Source: Chloroflexota bacterium (GTDB lineage: Bacteria > Chloroflexota > Anaerolineae > Anaerolineales > Anaerolineaceae). From it: DNA of 64,000 nucleotides. Below are positions 44,282-52,342 of the stretch, in pieces. Every line of letters begins with the position of its first letter. Position 1 is the first letter of the stretch. The DNA lies in assembly GCA_009773005.1 (NCBI GenBank), contig WOUT01000005.1:105077-169076 (forward strand), written 5' to 3'. A program made the position numbers and the translations under genes. The notes beneath the pieces were generated by a model that searched no databases, was not told where the DNA came from, and saw only the letters and a program-made list of their open reading frames with translations.

Positions 44282-45667
44282 ATGACTGATAACTTAAAAG
44301 AAATGTTGGAACGCGCTCAGGCTGCACAAAAAGTAATTGAATTTTGGCCGCAAGAAAAAGTGGATGAAATGATTCTCGCGGTTGGCTGGGAAAGTTACAA
44401 ACGAGAAACCGCAGAGGTATGCGCAAGAATGGCGGTTGATGAAACTGGTTTGGGCGTATACGAAGACAAAGTTCTCAAACACCAAAAAAAGACCCTTGGC
44501 GTCGTCCGCGATCTGCAGGGCGTAAAGACTGTCGGTGTGATCGAAGAGAATCCAAAATTAGGGTTGGTCAAGATCGCCAAACCGATAGGCGTCATCGGCG
44601 CTATCACCCCAATGACCAATTCGTCTTCGACCATGCCGTGCAATGGCTTGCCGATCCTTAAAACCCGTAATGCAGTCATTTTTGCGCCACATCCAAAAGC
44701 CAAAAATACCTGCGAGTTGATTTGCAATGAAATGCGCAAAGGGTTGAAGAAAGTGGGCGCGCCAGAGGATTTGGTGCAGAACATCAAAGAACCCAGCATG
44801 GAATTATCACAGGAATTAATGGGGGTGGTAGATCTGGTGCTCGCGACTGGCGGCGCCGGGGTTGTGAAAGTAGCCTACAGCAGCGGCAAACCTGCATATG
44901 GCGTTGGCGCTGGCAATGCCACAGTGATCGTGGATGAAACGGCAAACATCGAAGAAACCGCCGTGAAGATTTTCAAGGGAAAAACCTTCGATAACGCCAC
45001 TTCCTGCTCCGCAGAGAACAATATCATCATTCACGAATCCATCTTTGATCAACTGGTCGCCGGATTGACGAAGCAAGGCGGCTACCTGGTTACTGGAGAG
45101 GATCGGGCTGAATTAAAATCTGCCATGTGGCCGGATGGCAGCCACCTAAGCGGTAAGATCGTTAGTAAAAGCGTCAAAGTTATCGCCGCAGAAGCCAAGA
45201 TCACAATTCCTAAAAACACAACATTCCTCATGGTGCTTGGCGAACACATCGGTCCTGAAGATATGTTCTCTGCCGAAAAACTTTCGCCTGTCGTTACGCT
45301 CTGGAAGTATCAAGACTTCAGCAAAGCCGTTCAGATGGTCATTGACATCACTGCGTTCAGTGGTTATGGGCATTCCTGTGGTATCCACTCCACCAATGAA
45401 GCGCATATCATGGAACTCGCGACCAAAGCCAAAGTTAGCCGAATGATGGTTCGCCAACCCCAAAGCTACGGTAATAGTGGTGACTGGGTAAACGGCATGC
45501 CGTTCTCCATGACCCTCGGTTGCGGAACATGGGGCGGGAATATCACCACCGAAAATGTAACCTGGAAACACTTCTTAAATGTTACCTGGGTTTCCTATCC
45601 GATCCCTGCAGTAATTCCTGATCCCGAAGTGCTTTTTGCTCCACATTTTATGAAATACGGGAAATAG
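44282..45667 (+). CDS. CoA-acylating aldehyde dehydrogenase (SauS/EutE/SucD-like)
   Basis: A 461-residue ALDH-superfamily enzyme of the acylating group. The catalytic Cys is in DNATSCSAENNIIIH near residue 243, GAGNATVIVDE precedes it, and the C-terminus has LGCGTWGGNITTENVTW, as in AdhE and sulfoacetaldehyde dehydrogenase. Such enzymes turn an aldehyde plus CoA into an acyl-CoA. After a GABA-type aminotransferase, conversion of succinate semialdehyde to succinyl-CoA is the simplest reading; sulfoacetaldehyde is an alternative, but no taurine genes are present. The ATG at 44282 has GGAGAG at good spacing. It ends 18 bp before a strong terminator. Confidence 0.8.
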   Translation: MTDNLKEMLERAQAAQKVIEFWPQEKVDEMILAVGWESYKRETAEVCARMAVDETGLGVYEDKVLKHQKKTLGVVRDLQGVKTVGVIEENPKLGLVKIAKPIGVIGAITPMTNSSSTMPCNGLPILKTRNAVIFAPHPKAKNTCELICNEMRKGLKKVGAPEDLVQNIKEPSMELSQELMGVVDLVLATGGAGVVKVAYSSGKPAYGVGAGNATVIVDETANIEETAVKIFKGKTFDNATSCSAENNIIIHESIFDQLVAGLTKQGGYLVTGEDRAELKSAMWPDGSHLSGKIVSKSVKVIAAEAKITIPKNTTFLMVLGEHIGPEDMFSAEKLSPVVTLWKYQDFSKAVQMVIDITAFSGYGHSCGIHSTNEAHIMELATKAKVSRMMVRQPQSYGNSGDWVNGMPFSMTLGCGTWGGNITTENVTWKHFLNVTWVSYPIPAVIPDPEVLFAPHFMKYGK

Positions 45668-45685
45668 GTTATTTCAATCTACATT

Positions 45686-45726
45686 AACCAAAAAGACGCC
45701 CTGATTTGGTCGTCTTTTTGGTTTTT
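45686..45726. terminator. Bidirectional terminator
   Basis: AACCAAAAAGACG and CGTCTTTTTGGTT form a perfect 13-bp stem, T-rich on its right arm, between the plus-strand aldehyde dehydrogenase and the minus-strand arginine deiminase. It serves both convergent operons. Confidence 0.85.
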
Positions 45727-45733
45727 AAATACC

Positions 45734-46990
45734 CTATATTTCATCGCGCAAGATTGGACAAGTCATGCAATGACCGCCGCCACGTCCTTCTCCGAGTTCA
45801 AAACCGGGGATCGTAAGCACTTCCACCCCTGCCTGTCGCATCCTGGAGATTGTGTAGGTATTACGCTCATAACAAACCACTACTCCTGGTTCGAGCGCGA
45901 CCGCATTGTTGGCGTCATCCCATTGTTCACGCTCCATCTGATACATGTCCCCGCCCGTTTCAACCACATGAATTTTTAATTTTAACGCATCTTCCACTGC
46001 TGAAAGCATGCTTTTCTCTGCGCTGACCTTGAAATCTCCTGCCTTTGTTCCCGGTCGAAGAGAATATGCTCTGATTTGTTCTATCACCTTTGGAAAGATC
46101 GTAACTTTATCTCGGTCAAGCATGGTGAAAACAGTATCGAGGTGCATATGCCCGCGGTCTTTGGTCATCACACACACGATCACTCGCTCCGCGCTGCCAT
46201 GCTCAAAAAGTGTTTTTGCGATCTGTTCGATCATCCCTGTCTGGGTACGCTCCGACGCACCGATCAACACGGTTCCGTTGCCAACTGGCATCACATCACC
46301 GCCTTCTAACGAGGAACGGCTGAAGGTTTCAAGGTCAAACTCTTTTCCATGGTTTTTTGGATACCAGAATTGAAAATCGGCGCTTTTGAACATGGGGTGA
46401 TAGCGATAGATCGTCAGCATGTTCAATGATTCTCTACGGCGGGCTGGCCAGTACATTGGGTTCACCGACACCCCGCCATAGATCCAGCAAGAGGAATCAC
46501 GTGTGAAAAGAGTGTTAGGCAGCGGGGGCAGTAGAAATGTGTTCATGTCTTGCAGAGATGCTGCATGTAAGGAGATCTTGCTGAATTTTCCCCAATCCAG
46601 CTTTGCCTCTCCAGCTGTGATCCCGCCTATTAAATAGGTTGCCAGATTTTTCGGAGGCAAATCCCATAAAAATTGCCGGATCTCATCCACCAATGACCAG
46701 CCGGTGTTATATTCGGTGACCACTTGTTCGAGGATCAATTTTCGCGCTTCTGAATTCTCGATTAATGCTTCTGAAAGCAAGTCGTGAACATAGTACACAT
46801 CAATGCTATGTGATCGCATTAATTCCACAAATTGATCATGCTCTTGCTGTGCCCTTTCTACCCAAAGAACATCATCAAACAACAATTCGTCATGGTTGGC
46901 AGGGGTAAGTCGTTGAAGGCTTAAATCAGGGCGATGGACGATCACCTTTCGTAATTTACCGACTTCAGAAAATACACCGAATGTAGTCAT
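45734..46990 (-). CDS. arcA: Arginine deiminase
   Basis: A 418-residue guanidino hydrolase that converts arginine to citrulline and ammonia. The opening is SEVGKLRKVIVHRPDLSLQR, with DDVLWVERAQQEHD near residue 40, FTRDSSCWIYGG near 155 and HMHLDTVFTMLDRD near 270. The catalytic Cys is in GGGHCMTCP at the C-terminus. The length fits bacterial ArcA (about 405-420). No arcB or arcC is next to it, so the citrulline pathway must continue elsewhere, or this gene supplies nitrogen alone. AAGGGAG precedes the ATG. It is convergent with the amine cluster. Confidence 0.9.
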   Translation of the reverse strand: MTTFGVFSEVGKLRKVIVHRPDLSLQRLTPANHDELLFDDVLWVERAQQEHDQFVELMRSHSIDVYYVHDLLSEALIENSEARKLILEQVVTEYNTGWSLVDEIRQFLWDLPPKNLATYLIGGITAGEAKLDWGKFSKISLHAASLQDMNTFLLPPLPNTLFTRDSSCWIYGGVSVNPMYWPARRRESLNMLTIYRYHPMFKSADFQFWYPKNHGKEFDLETFSRSSLEGGDVMPVGNGTVLIGASERTQTGMIEQIAKTLFEHGSAERVIVCVMTKDRGHMHLDTVFTMLDRDKVTIFPKVIEQIRAYSLRPGTKAGDFKVSAEKSMLSAVEDALKLKIHVVETGGDMYQMEREQWDDANNAVALEPGVVVCYERNTYTISRMRQAGVEVLTIPGFELGEGRGGGHCMTCPILRDEI

Positions 46991-47194
46991 TTAAACTCCC
47001 TTATATGTATATGACTTACACTGACCCGATTGATTACATTATAGAGCAAACAAGAATAGAAAATTTTGGAAACTCACATGAAATATATCCTCACTTTCTG
47101 GATACCTAACACTTTTTTAGTAAAGTGCGCCTTGATTAATGTTATAAGTATATGGAATAAGCCTCTTTATTCGAATCAGTATTATTTTCAACAA

Positions 47195-47226
47195 CATCCT
47201 GATTACTCGTTGTAGCAGGATGCGTG
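47195..47226 (+). promoter_or_regulatory. Leader hairpin before the TerC gene
   Basis: CATCCTG (47195-47201) and CAGGATG (47216-47222) form a 7-bp stem with a 14-base loop. CGTGTTTT follows, 28 bases before the TerC start. It may act as an attenuator. It does not match the conserved core of the yybP-ykoY manganese riboswitch that often precedes this gene family. Confidence 0.35.
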
Positions 47227-47250
47227 TTTTAAACATTCAGGAGAAAAAAC

Positions 47251-48111
47251 ATGGATTTTTCACTTATAGCCATTATTATTCAATTGATCTTCCTGGAAGG
47301 GATCCTGTCCATTGATAATGCAGCAGTTTTAGGGGCAATGGTAAGCACCCTGCCAGACAAAGATCCTATCCCTTGGCCAAAGGCGCTGAAAGGAATCGGT
47401 CATGTTTTTGACCGGGCGCTCGGACCGCAGCGTATTGCTGCCTTGCGCGTCGGTCTGATCGGCGCATACACTGGTCGCGGCATCATGCTTGTCTTGGCAA
47501 GTTTCATTATCGCAAATCCCTGGCTAAAACTGATCGGCGCTGCTTACCTGATCCGTCTGGCGCTTGACGACTTGAGCGCACACGGTTATTCAGGCAGCGG
47601 CGATGAAGAAATGCGACCGTTAAAAAAACGCACCTTCTGGATGACCGTACTCAGCGTTGAAATAATGGATCTGGCATTCAGCCTTGATAATGTCGTTGCG
47701 GCTGTTTCACTTTCTGATAAGTTGTGGGTAGTCATGCTTGGGGTTGCCATTGGTATTTTGGTGATGCGCTTCGCTGCAGGGATATTCAGCTACATTATTG
47801 AGAGAGAACCTATCCTTAAAACGGCTGCCTATATTTTGGTGTTAAACATTGGCGTGGAATTATTACTGGAAGATCTTGCGCATATTGAGATAGGGGATTG
47901 GACACGTTTTGGTATCTCAATAGGAACAATTGCCTTGTCCTTGGCGTATGCGCATATACCCTTCCTGCGCTTCTTCCGTCCTGTTTTGATTTGGCTCAGT
48001 CAAGGTTTTGCGCTGGTCAATGGTTTCATCGCGTGGGTCTTGGCGCCTTTTTCAGGAATTTTCAATCTGATTATGCGCCTTTTTAAACGACAGCCTGTCG
48101 TTGCAGAATAA
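47251..48111 (+). CDS. TerC-family membrane protein
   Basis: A 286-residue polytopic protein with the TerC signature at both ends: LEGILSIDNAAVLGAMV (about residues 14-30) and SVEIMDLAFSLDNVVAAVSL (about 135-154), each with an Asp in the membrane. TerC proteins (YkoY/YceF group) export Mn2+ or load metals onto secreted proteins. AGGAG with a six-base gap precedes the ATG. A bidirectional terminator follows directly. Its start at 47251 follows a leader hairpin. Confidence 0.9.
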   Translation: MDFSLIAIIIQLIFLEGILSIDNAAVLGAMVSTLPDKDPIPWPKALKGIGHVFDRALGPQRIAALRVGLIGAYTGRGIMLVLASFIIANPWLKLIGAAYLIRLALDDLSAHGYSGSGDEEMRPLKKRTFWMTVLSVEIMDLAFSLDNVVAAVSLSDKLWVVMLGVAIGILVMRFAAGIFSYIIEREPILKTAAYILVLNIGVELLLEDLAHIEIGDWTRFGISIGTIALSLAYAHIPFLRFFRPVLIWLSQGFALVNGFIAWVLAPFSGIFNLIMRLFKRQPVVAE

Positions 48112-48114
48112 TAT

Positions 48115-48155
48115 AAAAAAACGACCTGTCAAAAAATCTGACGGGTCGTTTTTTT
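48115..48155. terminator. Bidirectional terminator between TerC and GNAT genes
   Basis: AAAAAAACGACC and GGTCGTTTTTTT (with an inner GTC/GAC pair) form a long stem with an A-rich loop. It lies directly between the stops of the convergent genes and has T-runs on both strands. Confidence 0.88.
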
Positions 48156-48591
48156 ATATAGTCTTTTCCATCCAGACAACCTGAGTCGTTCCTATATAAT
48201 GAGAAGGCAGTCCGTTGATCTTATAACCAGCTTTCTCAAAGAATGCGGTTGTATTAAGCCTTGCCATGCATCCCAACGTTTTATATCCTTCTCGTTTCGC
48301 TTCTTCCTCAACAAAATTTAATAACAATTTCCCAATCCCTTTGTGCTGGTGGCCAGGGGTAACAGCCATATGAGAGAACCAGCCTACTCCGGGTTCTTTC
48401 TCAAATAACTTCACAACCCCAATGATCTCCCTGGTACTCTCTTCGACAGCCATAAAATGACGGGAAATGGGTTCATAATCATCTTTTTCAGTCCCTTTTT
48501 GCAAGCCCCACGTTTCTCGTAATACTTTGTATCGAAGTTCATAATATGACTTAAACTCGTCACGTGTTTTTGGAGATACGATTATGATCAT
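48154..48591 (-). CDS. GNAT-family N-acetyltransferase
   Basis: A 145-residue acyl-CoA-dependent acetyltransferase. It contains HFMAVEESTREIIGVVKLFE and the CoA pyrophosphate motif HQHKGIGKLLLNFVEEEAK, followed by MARLNTTAFFEKAGY. A single small domain; the acceptor cannot be told from sequence. Transcribed away from the nad operon, it shares a terminator region with TerC but no evident pathway. Confidence 0.8.
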   Translation of the reverse strand: MIIIVSPKTRDEFKSYYELRYKVLRETWGLQKGTEKDDYEPISRHFMAVEESTREIIGVVKLFEKEPGVGWFSHMAVTPGHQHKGIGKLLLNFVEEEAKREGYKTLGCMARLNTTAFFEKAGYKINGLPSHYIGTTQVVWMEKTI

Positions 48592-48691
48592 TGGACCAGC
48601 TCCTCATTGAATTTTCCAATTATAGACACAGAAATGGAAATATTTATAATTATTAAGAAATGAAATGTTTTACAAAATAAAATAGCTTTTC

Positions 48692-50299
48692 CTAGATTAA
48701 ACGATCCCCATCGGCAGCAACGGAGTCTACACGATAATGGCACCCGCGGCTTTGACGGTTATGAAGAGCTGACCGGGCAACGATCAATGCAACCTCAACC
48801 GCATTGCGTAATCCGATCAACCCGTCGCTTAGCTTGGTAGTTCGATAGAAGGTTTCGATCTCACTCCATAAGTGGCGTAACTCACGGATTGCCCTGGACA
48901 AACGCTCGGTATTCCGCTCTAACCCCACATAATGCCACATGATATTGCGAATTGTTTGCATATCGCCCTGGATCAAGGCGGCGTCTGCTTCGGCAGTTAG
49001 ACCGCTTTCATCCCAGGCTGGCACGTCACCGCTGCTAGCAAATGTAAACGGGGGTAAATCTTTCAGGTTCTGTTCAATATGACCGGCAGCCCGTTTTCCC
49101 CATACCAAGCCTTCCATTAAAGAAGTTGAGGCAAGGCGGTTAGCGCCGTGTAACCCAGTGCAGCTGTTTTCTCCAACTGCATAGAGATTCTCGATGCTGC
49201 TGCGCCCCCATTCATCCACAAGTACGCCGCCGCAGAAATAATGTGCAGCCGGAACCACCGGGATGGATTCTTTGGTAATATCGATGCCCGCAGCCAAACA
49301 TTTGCGGTAAATATTCGGAAAACGCGCCTTGATGGCATCCTCTTGCATATGTGAAGCAATATCCAATAACACGTATGAATAACCGTTGATCTCCATCTGA
49401 TGGTGAATGGCGCGCGCGACTACATCCCGCGGGGCAAGATCTTTCCATACCGGAGAATAATCTGCCATAAACGCTTTTCCGTCCGGGGTTAAAAGAACCC
49501 CTCCTTCTCCGCGTACTGCTTCACTGATCAAGAACCCTTCTGCACCCGGGCTATAAAGGGAAGTGGGGTGGAATTGAACATATTCTGCGTTTTCAATCCT
49601 TGCGCCGGCACGATGAGCCATCGCTAATCCATCCCCGCGGGCTCCTGGCGGGTTAGTGGTGTTTCTGTAAATGCGTCCAATGCCCCCTGTAGCCAGTACA
49701 GTCGCCGCAGAAAAGTACCGGTGAACCGTTCGCTCATTACGGTCAAAAGCATAGACGCCATGGCAGGATACCGGCTGATAGGTTTCCAAAGGATTGCGGG
49801 AATGGTGAGGAAAAGTGATCAGGTCAACTGCGGTTACATTCGAAAGTATTGAAATGTTCGGACATTTTCGCATGGCCGCAATCAACCCGGTGATGATCGC
49901 CTGACCGGTACCATCACCAACATGCAGCACTCGCCTGCAGGAATGCGCGGCTTCAATCCCATACTCCGGTCCACCATCCGAACGGCTGTCAAAATGAATG
50001 CCCGCTTGCTCAACCAGAAGCTGTTGTAAGATTAATGGACCTTCTTCAGCCAGTATCCGGGCTGCCTTGGGTGACGCTGCACCCGCACCGGCGGCTAAAA
50101 TATCCTTAGCCAGGATATCAGCGCTATCATCCAATCCTCGCCCGATGATGCCGCCTTGGGCATAACGTGTGTTGGATTCCTGTGGATCAAATTCCCTCGT
50201 CATTACAATAACATGCCGGTTCAGGTTCTTGGCCAGGGCAAGAGCAGTTGCTGCTCCCGCTACGCCACATCCAATTACCAAAACGTCTGTATTCTGCAT
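48692..50299 (-). CDS. nadB: L-aspartate oxidase
   Basis: A 535-residue FAD enzyme that oxidises aspartate to iminoaspartate, the first step of quinolinate synthesis. The FAD-binding start is VLVIGCGVAGAATALALAKN. Family segments include TRYAQGGIIG, LATGGIGRIYRNTTNPPGA, RAGARIENAEYVQFHPTSLY, GLHGANRLASTSLMEGLVWG and the second-domain RELRHLWSEIETFYR. Length is normal. It is the last gene of nadC-nadA-nadB, 9 bp after nadA, and the operon supplies NAD de novo. Confidence 0.95.
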   Translation of the reverse strand: MQNTDVLVIGCGVAGAATALALAKNLNRHVIVMTREFDPQESNTRYAQGGIIGRGLDDSADILAKDILAAGAGAASPKAARILAEEGPLILQQLLVEQAGIHFDSRSDGGPEYGIEAAHSCRRVLHVGDGTGQAIITGLIAAMRKCPNISILSNVTAVDLITFPHHSRNPLETYQPVSCHGVYAFDRNERTVHRYFSAATVLATGGIGRIYRNTTNPPGARGDGLAMAHRAGARIENAEYVQFHPTSLYSPGAEGFLISEAVRGEGGVLLTPDGKAFMADYSPVWKDLAPRDVVARAIHHQMEINGYSYVLLDIASHMQEDAIKARFPNIYRKCLAAGIDITKESIPVVPAAHYFCGGVLVDEWGRSSIENLYAVGENSCTGLHGANRLASTSLMEGLVWGKRAAGHIEQNLKDLPPFTFASSGDVPAWDESGLTAEADAALIQGDMQTIRNIMWHYVGLERNTERLSRAIRELRHLWSEIETFYRTTKLSDGLIGLRNAVEVALIVARSALHNRQSRGCHYRVDSVAADGDRLI

Positions 50300-50308
50300 G
50301 GCTGTGCC

Positions 50309-51343
50309 TTAACCTATACGGAGCATTCGTTCAACCGCGTTATACGCCCTGACGCGAATGTCTTCGGGAATTTCAATGATATGTTGATTGTATTTCAATG
50401 AATCCAAGGTGTTTTCCATTGTAATCTGGTTCATGTGCGGGCATCGAACGCTGCACATACGCAACATTGATTTATCCGGGTTCTCAGCAGCCACATTGTC
50501 CGCCATAGAGCATTCTGTCAGAAGTAGATAGCGCGGAGCAGAAGTCTGTTTAATATATTTGATCATCGCTGAAGTGCTGCCTGAAAAATCTGAGGCTGCC
50601 ACAACCTCAGGGCTGCACTCCGGGTGAGCCAGGATTAAAACTTCAGGATATTCCAGACGAACATTGGCAATATCTTCAACAGTATACTTTTCGTGCACTT
50701 CGCAGCGCCCGAGCCACCCGATTATTTGAACATCCAGTTCAGTTTCCGCAGTAGAAGGGATTCGTTCTAACGACGGGAAGATGATATGCTTGCCAGTTTC
50801 TATTGCAACATTGCGGGCCAAATATTCATCCGGCAAAAAAATTATCGTTTCTGACTCAAATGATTCGACAACTGCCACTGCATTGCCAGATGTGCAGCAA
50901 ATATCAGATTCTGCCTTGACATCCGCATAAGTGTTAACGTATGTTACAACAGGCACACCTGGATACTTCTTCTTCAGCGCTATGACATCAGCGGCGGTGA
51001 TACTCGCAGCCAAGGAACAGCCCGCCAAAGAGGGGATCAACACGGTCTTGGTAGGATTGAGGATCTTGGCGGTTTCTGCCATGAACTTAACCCCGCAAAA
51101 AACGATGATATCCTTTTCTGTTATAGCAGCTTTCCGGCTCAATTCAAGCGAATCTCCTTTGATATCAGTCACCGAGTGGAATAACACCGGCTCCATATAG
51201 TTGTGACCCAGGATTACCGCGTTCTTTTCTTCTTTTAAGCGATTGATCTCCACTGCCAATTCAGCCTTGTAACGCAATTCAATATCAGGAACAATTCCGT
51301 TCAGTTTTTCCTTTAGTGAGAGATACATTTCTTCGGTGTTCAT
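50309..51343 (-). CDS. nadA: Quinolinate synthase (4Fe-4S enzyme)
   Basis: A 344-residue iron-sulfur enzyme that condenses iminoaspartate with dihydroxyacetone phosphate. It has the NadA signatures VILGHNYMEPVLFH, CGVKFMAETAKILNP, SLAGCSLAASI, CCTSGNAVAVVE and VRCPHMNQITMENTLDSL, with the Cys of the oxygen-sensitive cluster. It starts 21 bp after nadC and ends 9 bp before nadB. An oxygen-labile cluster suits an anaerobic host but is universal in the family. Confidence 0.95.
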   Translation of the reverse strand: MNTEEMYLSLKEKLNGIVPDIELRYKAELAVEINRLKEEKNAVILGHNYMEPVLFHSVTDIKGDSLELSRKAAITEKDIIVFCGVKFMAETAKILNPTKTVLIPSLAGCSLAASITAADVIALKKKYPGVPVVTYVNTYADVKAESDICCTSGNAVAVVESFESETIIFLPDEYLARNVAIETGKHIIFPSLERIPSTAETELDVQIIGWLGRCEVHEKYTVEDIANVRLEYPEVLILAHPECSPEVVAASDFSGSTSAMIKYIKQTSAPRYLLLTECSMADNVAAENPDKSMLRMCSVRCPHMNQITMENTLDSLKYNQHIIEIPEDIRVRAYNAVERMLRIG

Positions 51344-51364
51344 TACTGCCTCTATATAAAAGTG

Positions 51365-52222
51365 TTATTGTGATTTTTCCAGATAATCAAAACTCACATC
51401 AAACACGATGACCGAATGGGTCAGCGCGCCGGTCGAAATAAAATCGACTCCGGTTTCAGCTACTTCACGCACATTATTAAGAGAAATATTGCCTGACGCT
51501 TCTAGTTTTGCGCGTCCTGCGTTCATCTCAACCGCCTGCCGCATCATATCACAACTCATATTATCTAACAGGATATGTTCAACACCCAATTCCAAAGCGG
51601 TTGAAAAATCATCTAACGTGCGCGCTTCAACTTCAATCTCTAAACCCGTTTTTGCAGACCGCGCCCTGCGAACTGCCTCATCCAGCGACCCCGCAAAATC
51701 AATGTGGTTGTCTTTGATCAGGATCATATCGAAAAGACCCACCCGGTGGTTCATTCCTCCACCCAGCCTGACCGCCAGTTTATCAAATTCCCGTAACCCG
51801 GGAGCCGTCTTGCGCGTGTCCAATATTTGTGTTTTGGTTCCAGCCACTGCTTCAACGAAACTGTGCGTCAGCGTACTAATGCCGGACATGCGACCGATAT
51901 AGTTCAGCGCTGTTCTTTCCGCGGTCAACAAAACCCTCGCTGGACCGGATACTTCAACCAGTTTCTGGAAAATATCCACCGTCGCGCCGTCTTCAACACA
52001 CGGGTTGAACCGTACTTTTTCATCCAGCAGTTGATATACCACCCGCGCCACTTCCAAACCAGAGATGATTCCTGATTGTTTGGAAATGATCTCTCCGCGC
52101 ATCTTTGCCCGCAGTGGGACGATACTCTCTGTCGTAACATCCCCAGACCCGATGTCTTCTTTGAGCGCGCGCTTGATACCTTCGATCATGGTTGGGGTAA
52201 CTTCAATAGGATCACACACCAT
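51365..52222 (-). CDS. nadC: Nicotinate-nucleotide pyrophosphorylase (carboxylating)
   Basis: A 285-residue quinolinate phosphoribosyltransferase. The sequence has LKEDIGSGDVTTESIVP, YIGRMSGISTLTH, LDTRKTAPGLREFDKLAVRL, GGGMNHRVGLFDMILIKDNH and IEVEARTLDDF, which are family landmarks. It makes nicotinate mononucleotide from quinolinate and PRPP. It is the first gene of the nadC-nadA-nadB operon, an order found in several bacterial lineages. ATG at 52222. Confidence 0.95.
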   Translation of the reverse strand: MVCDPIEVTPTMIEGIKRALKEDIGSGDVTTESIVPLRAKMRGEIISKQSGIISGLEVARVVYQLLDEKVRFNPCVEDGATVDIFQKLVEVSGPARVLLTAERTALNYIGRMSGISTLTHSFVEAVAGTKTQILDTRKTAPGLREFDKLAVRLGGGMNHRVGLFDMILIKDNHIDFAGSLDEAVRRARSAKTGLEIEVEARTLDDFSTALELGVEHILLDNMSCDMMRQAVEMNAGRAKLEASGNISLNNVREVAETGVDFISTGALTHSVIVFDVSFDYLEKSQ

Positions 52223-52342
52223 CTCTACCAGCCGTCAAAATATATCCGAATCCCAATCGAATTATTGGATCTGTCGTTTTAATTATTATACAGGCTGCCA
52301 GAGTAGAAACAGGGACGAATATTTTAATTGTCTGAAATTTTA

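Noticed and set aside
42880..45667. Taurine degradation (SauS-like dehydrogenase with aminotransferases)
   Set aside because: No sulfoacetaldehyde acetyltransferase, sulfonate transporter or isethionate genes are nearby, so GABA-type use is simpler.
47100..47250. yybP-ykoY manganese riboswitch before TerC
   Set aside because: Only a simple 7-bp hairpin is present; the conserved core sequences of that riboswitch are not found.
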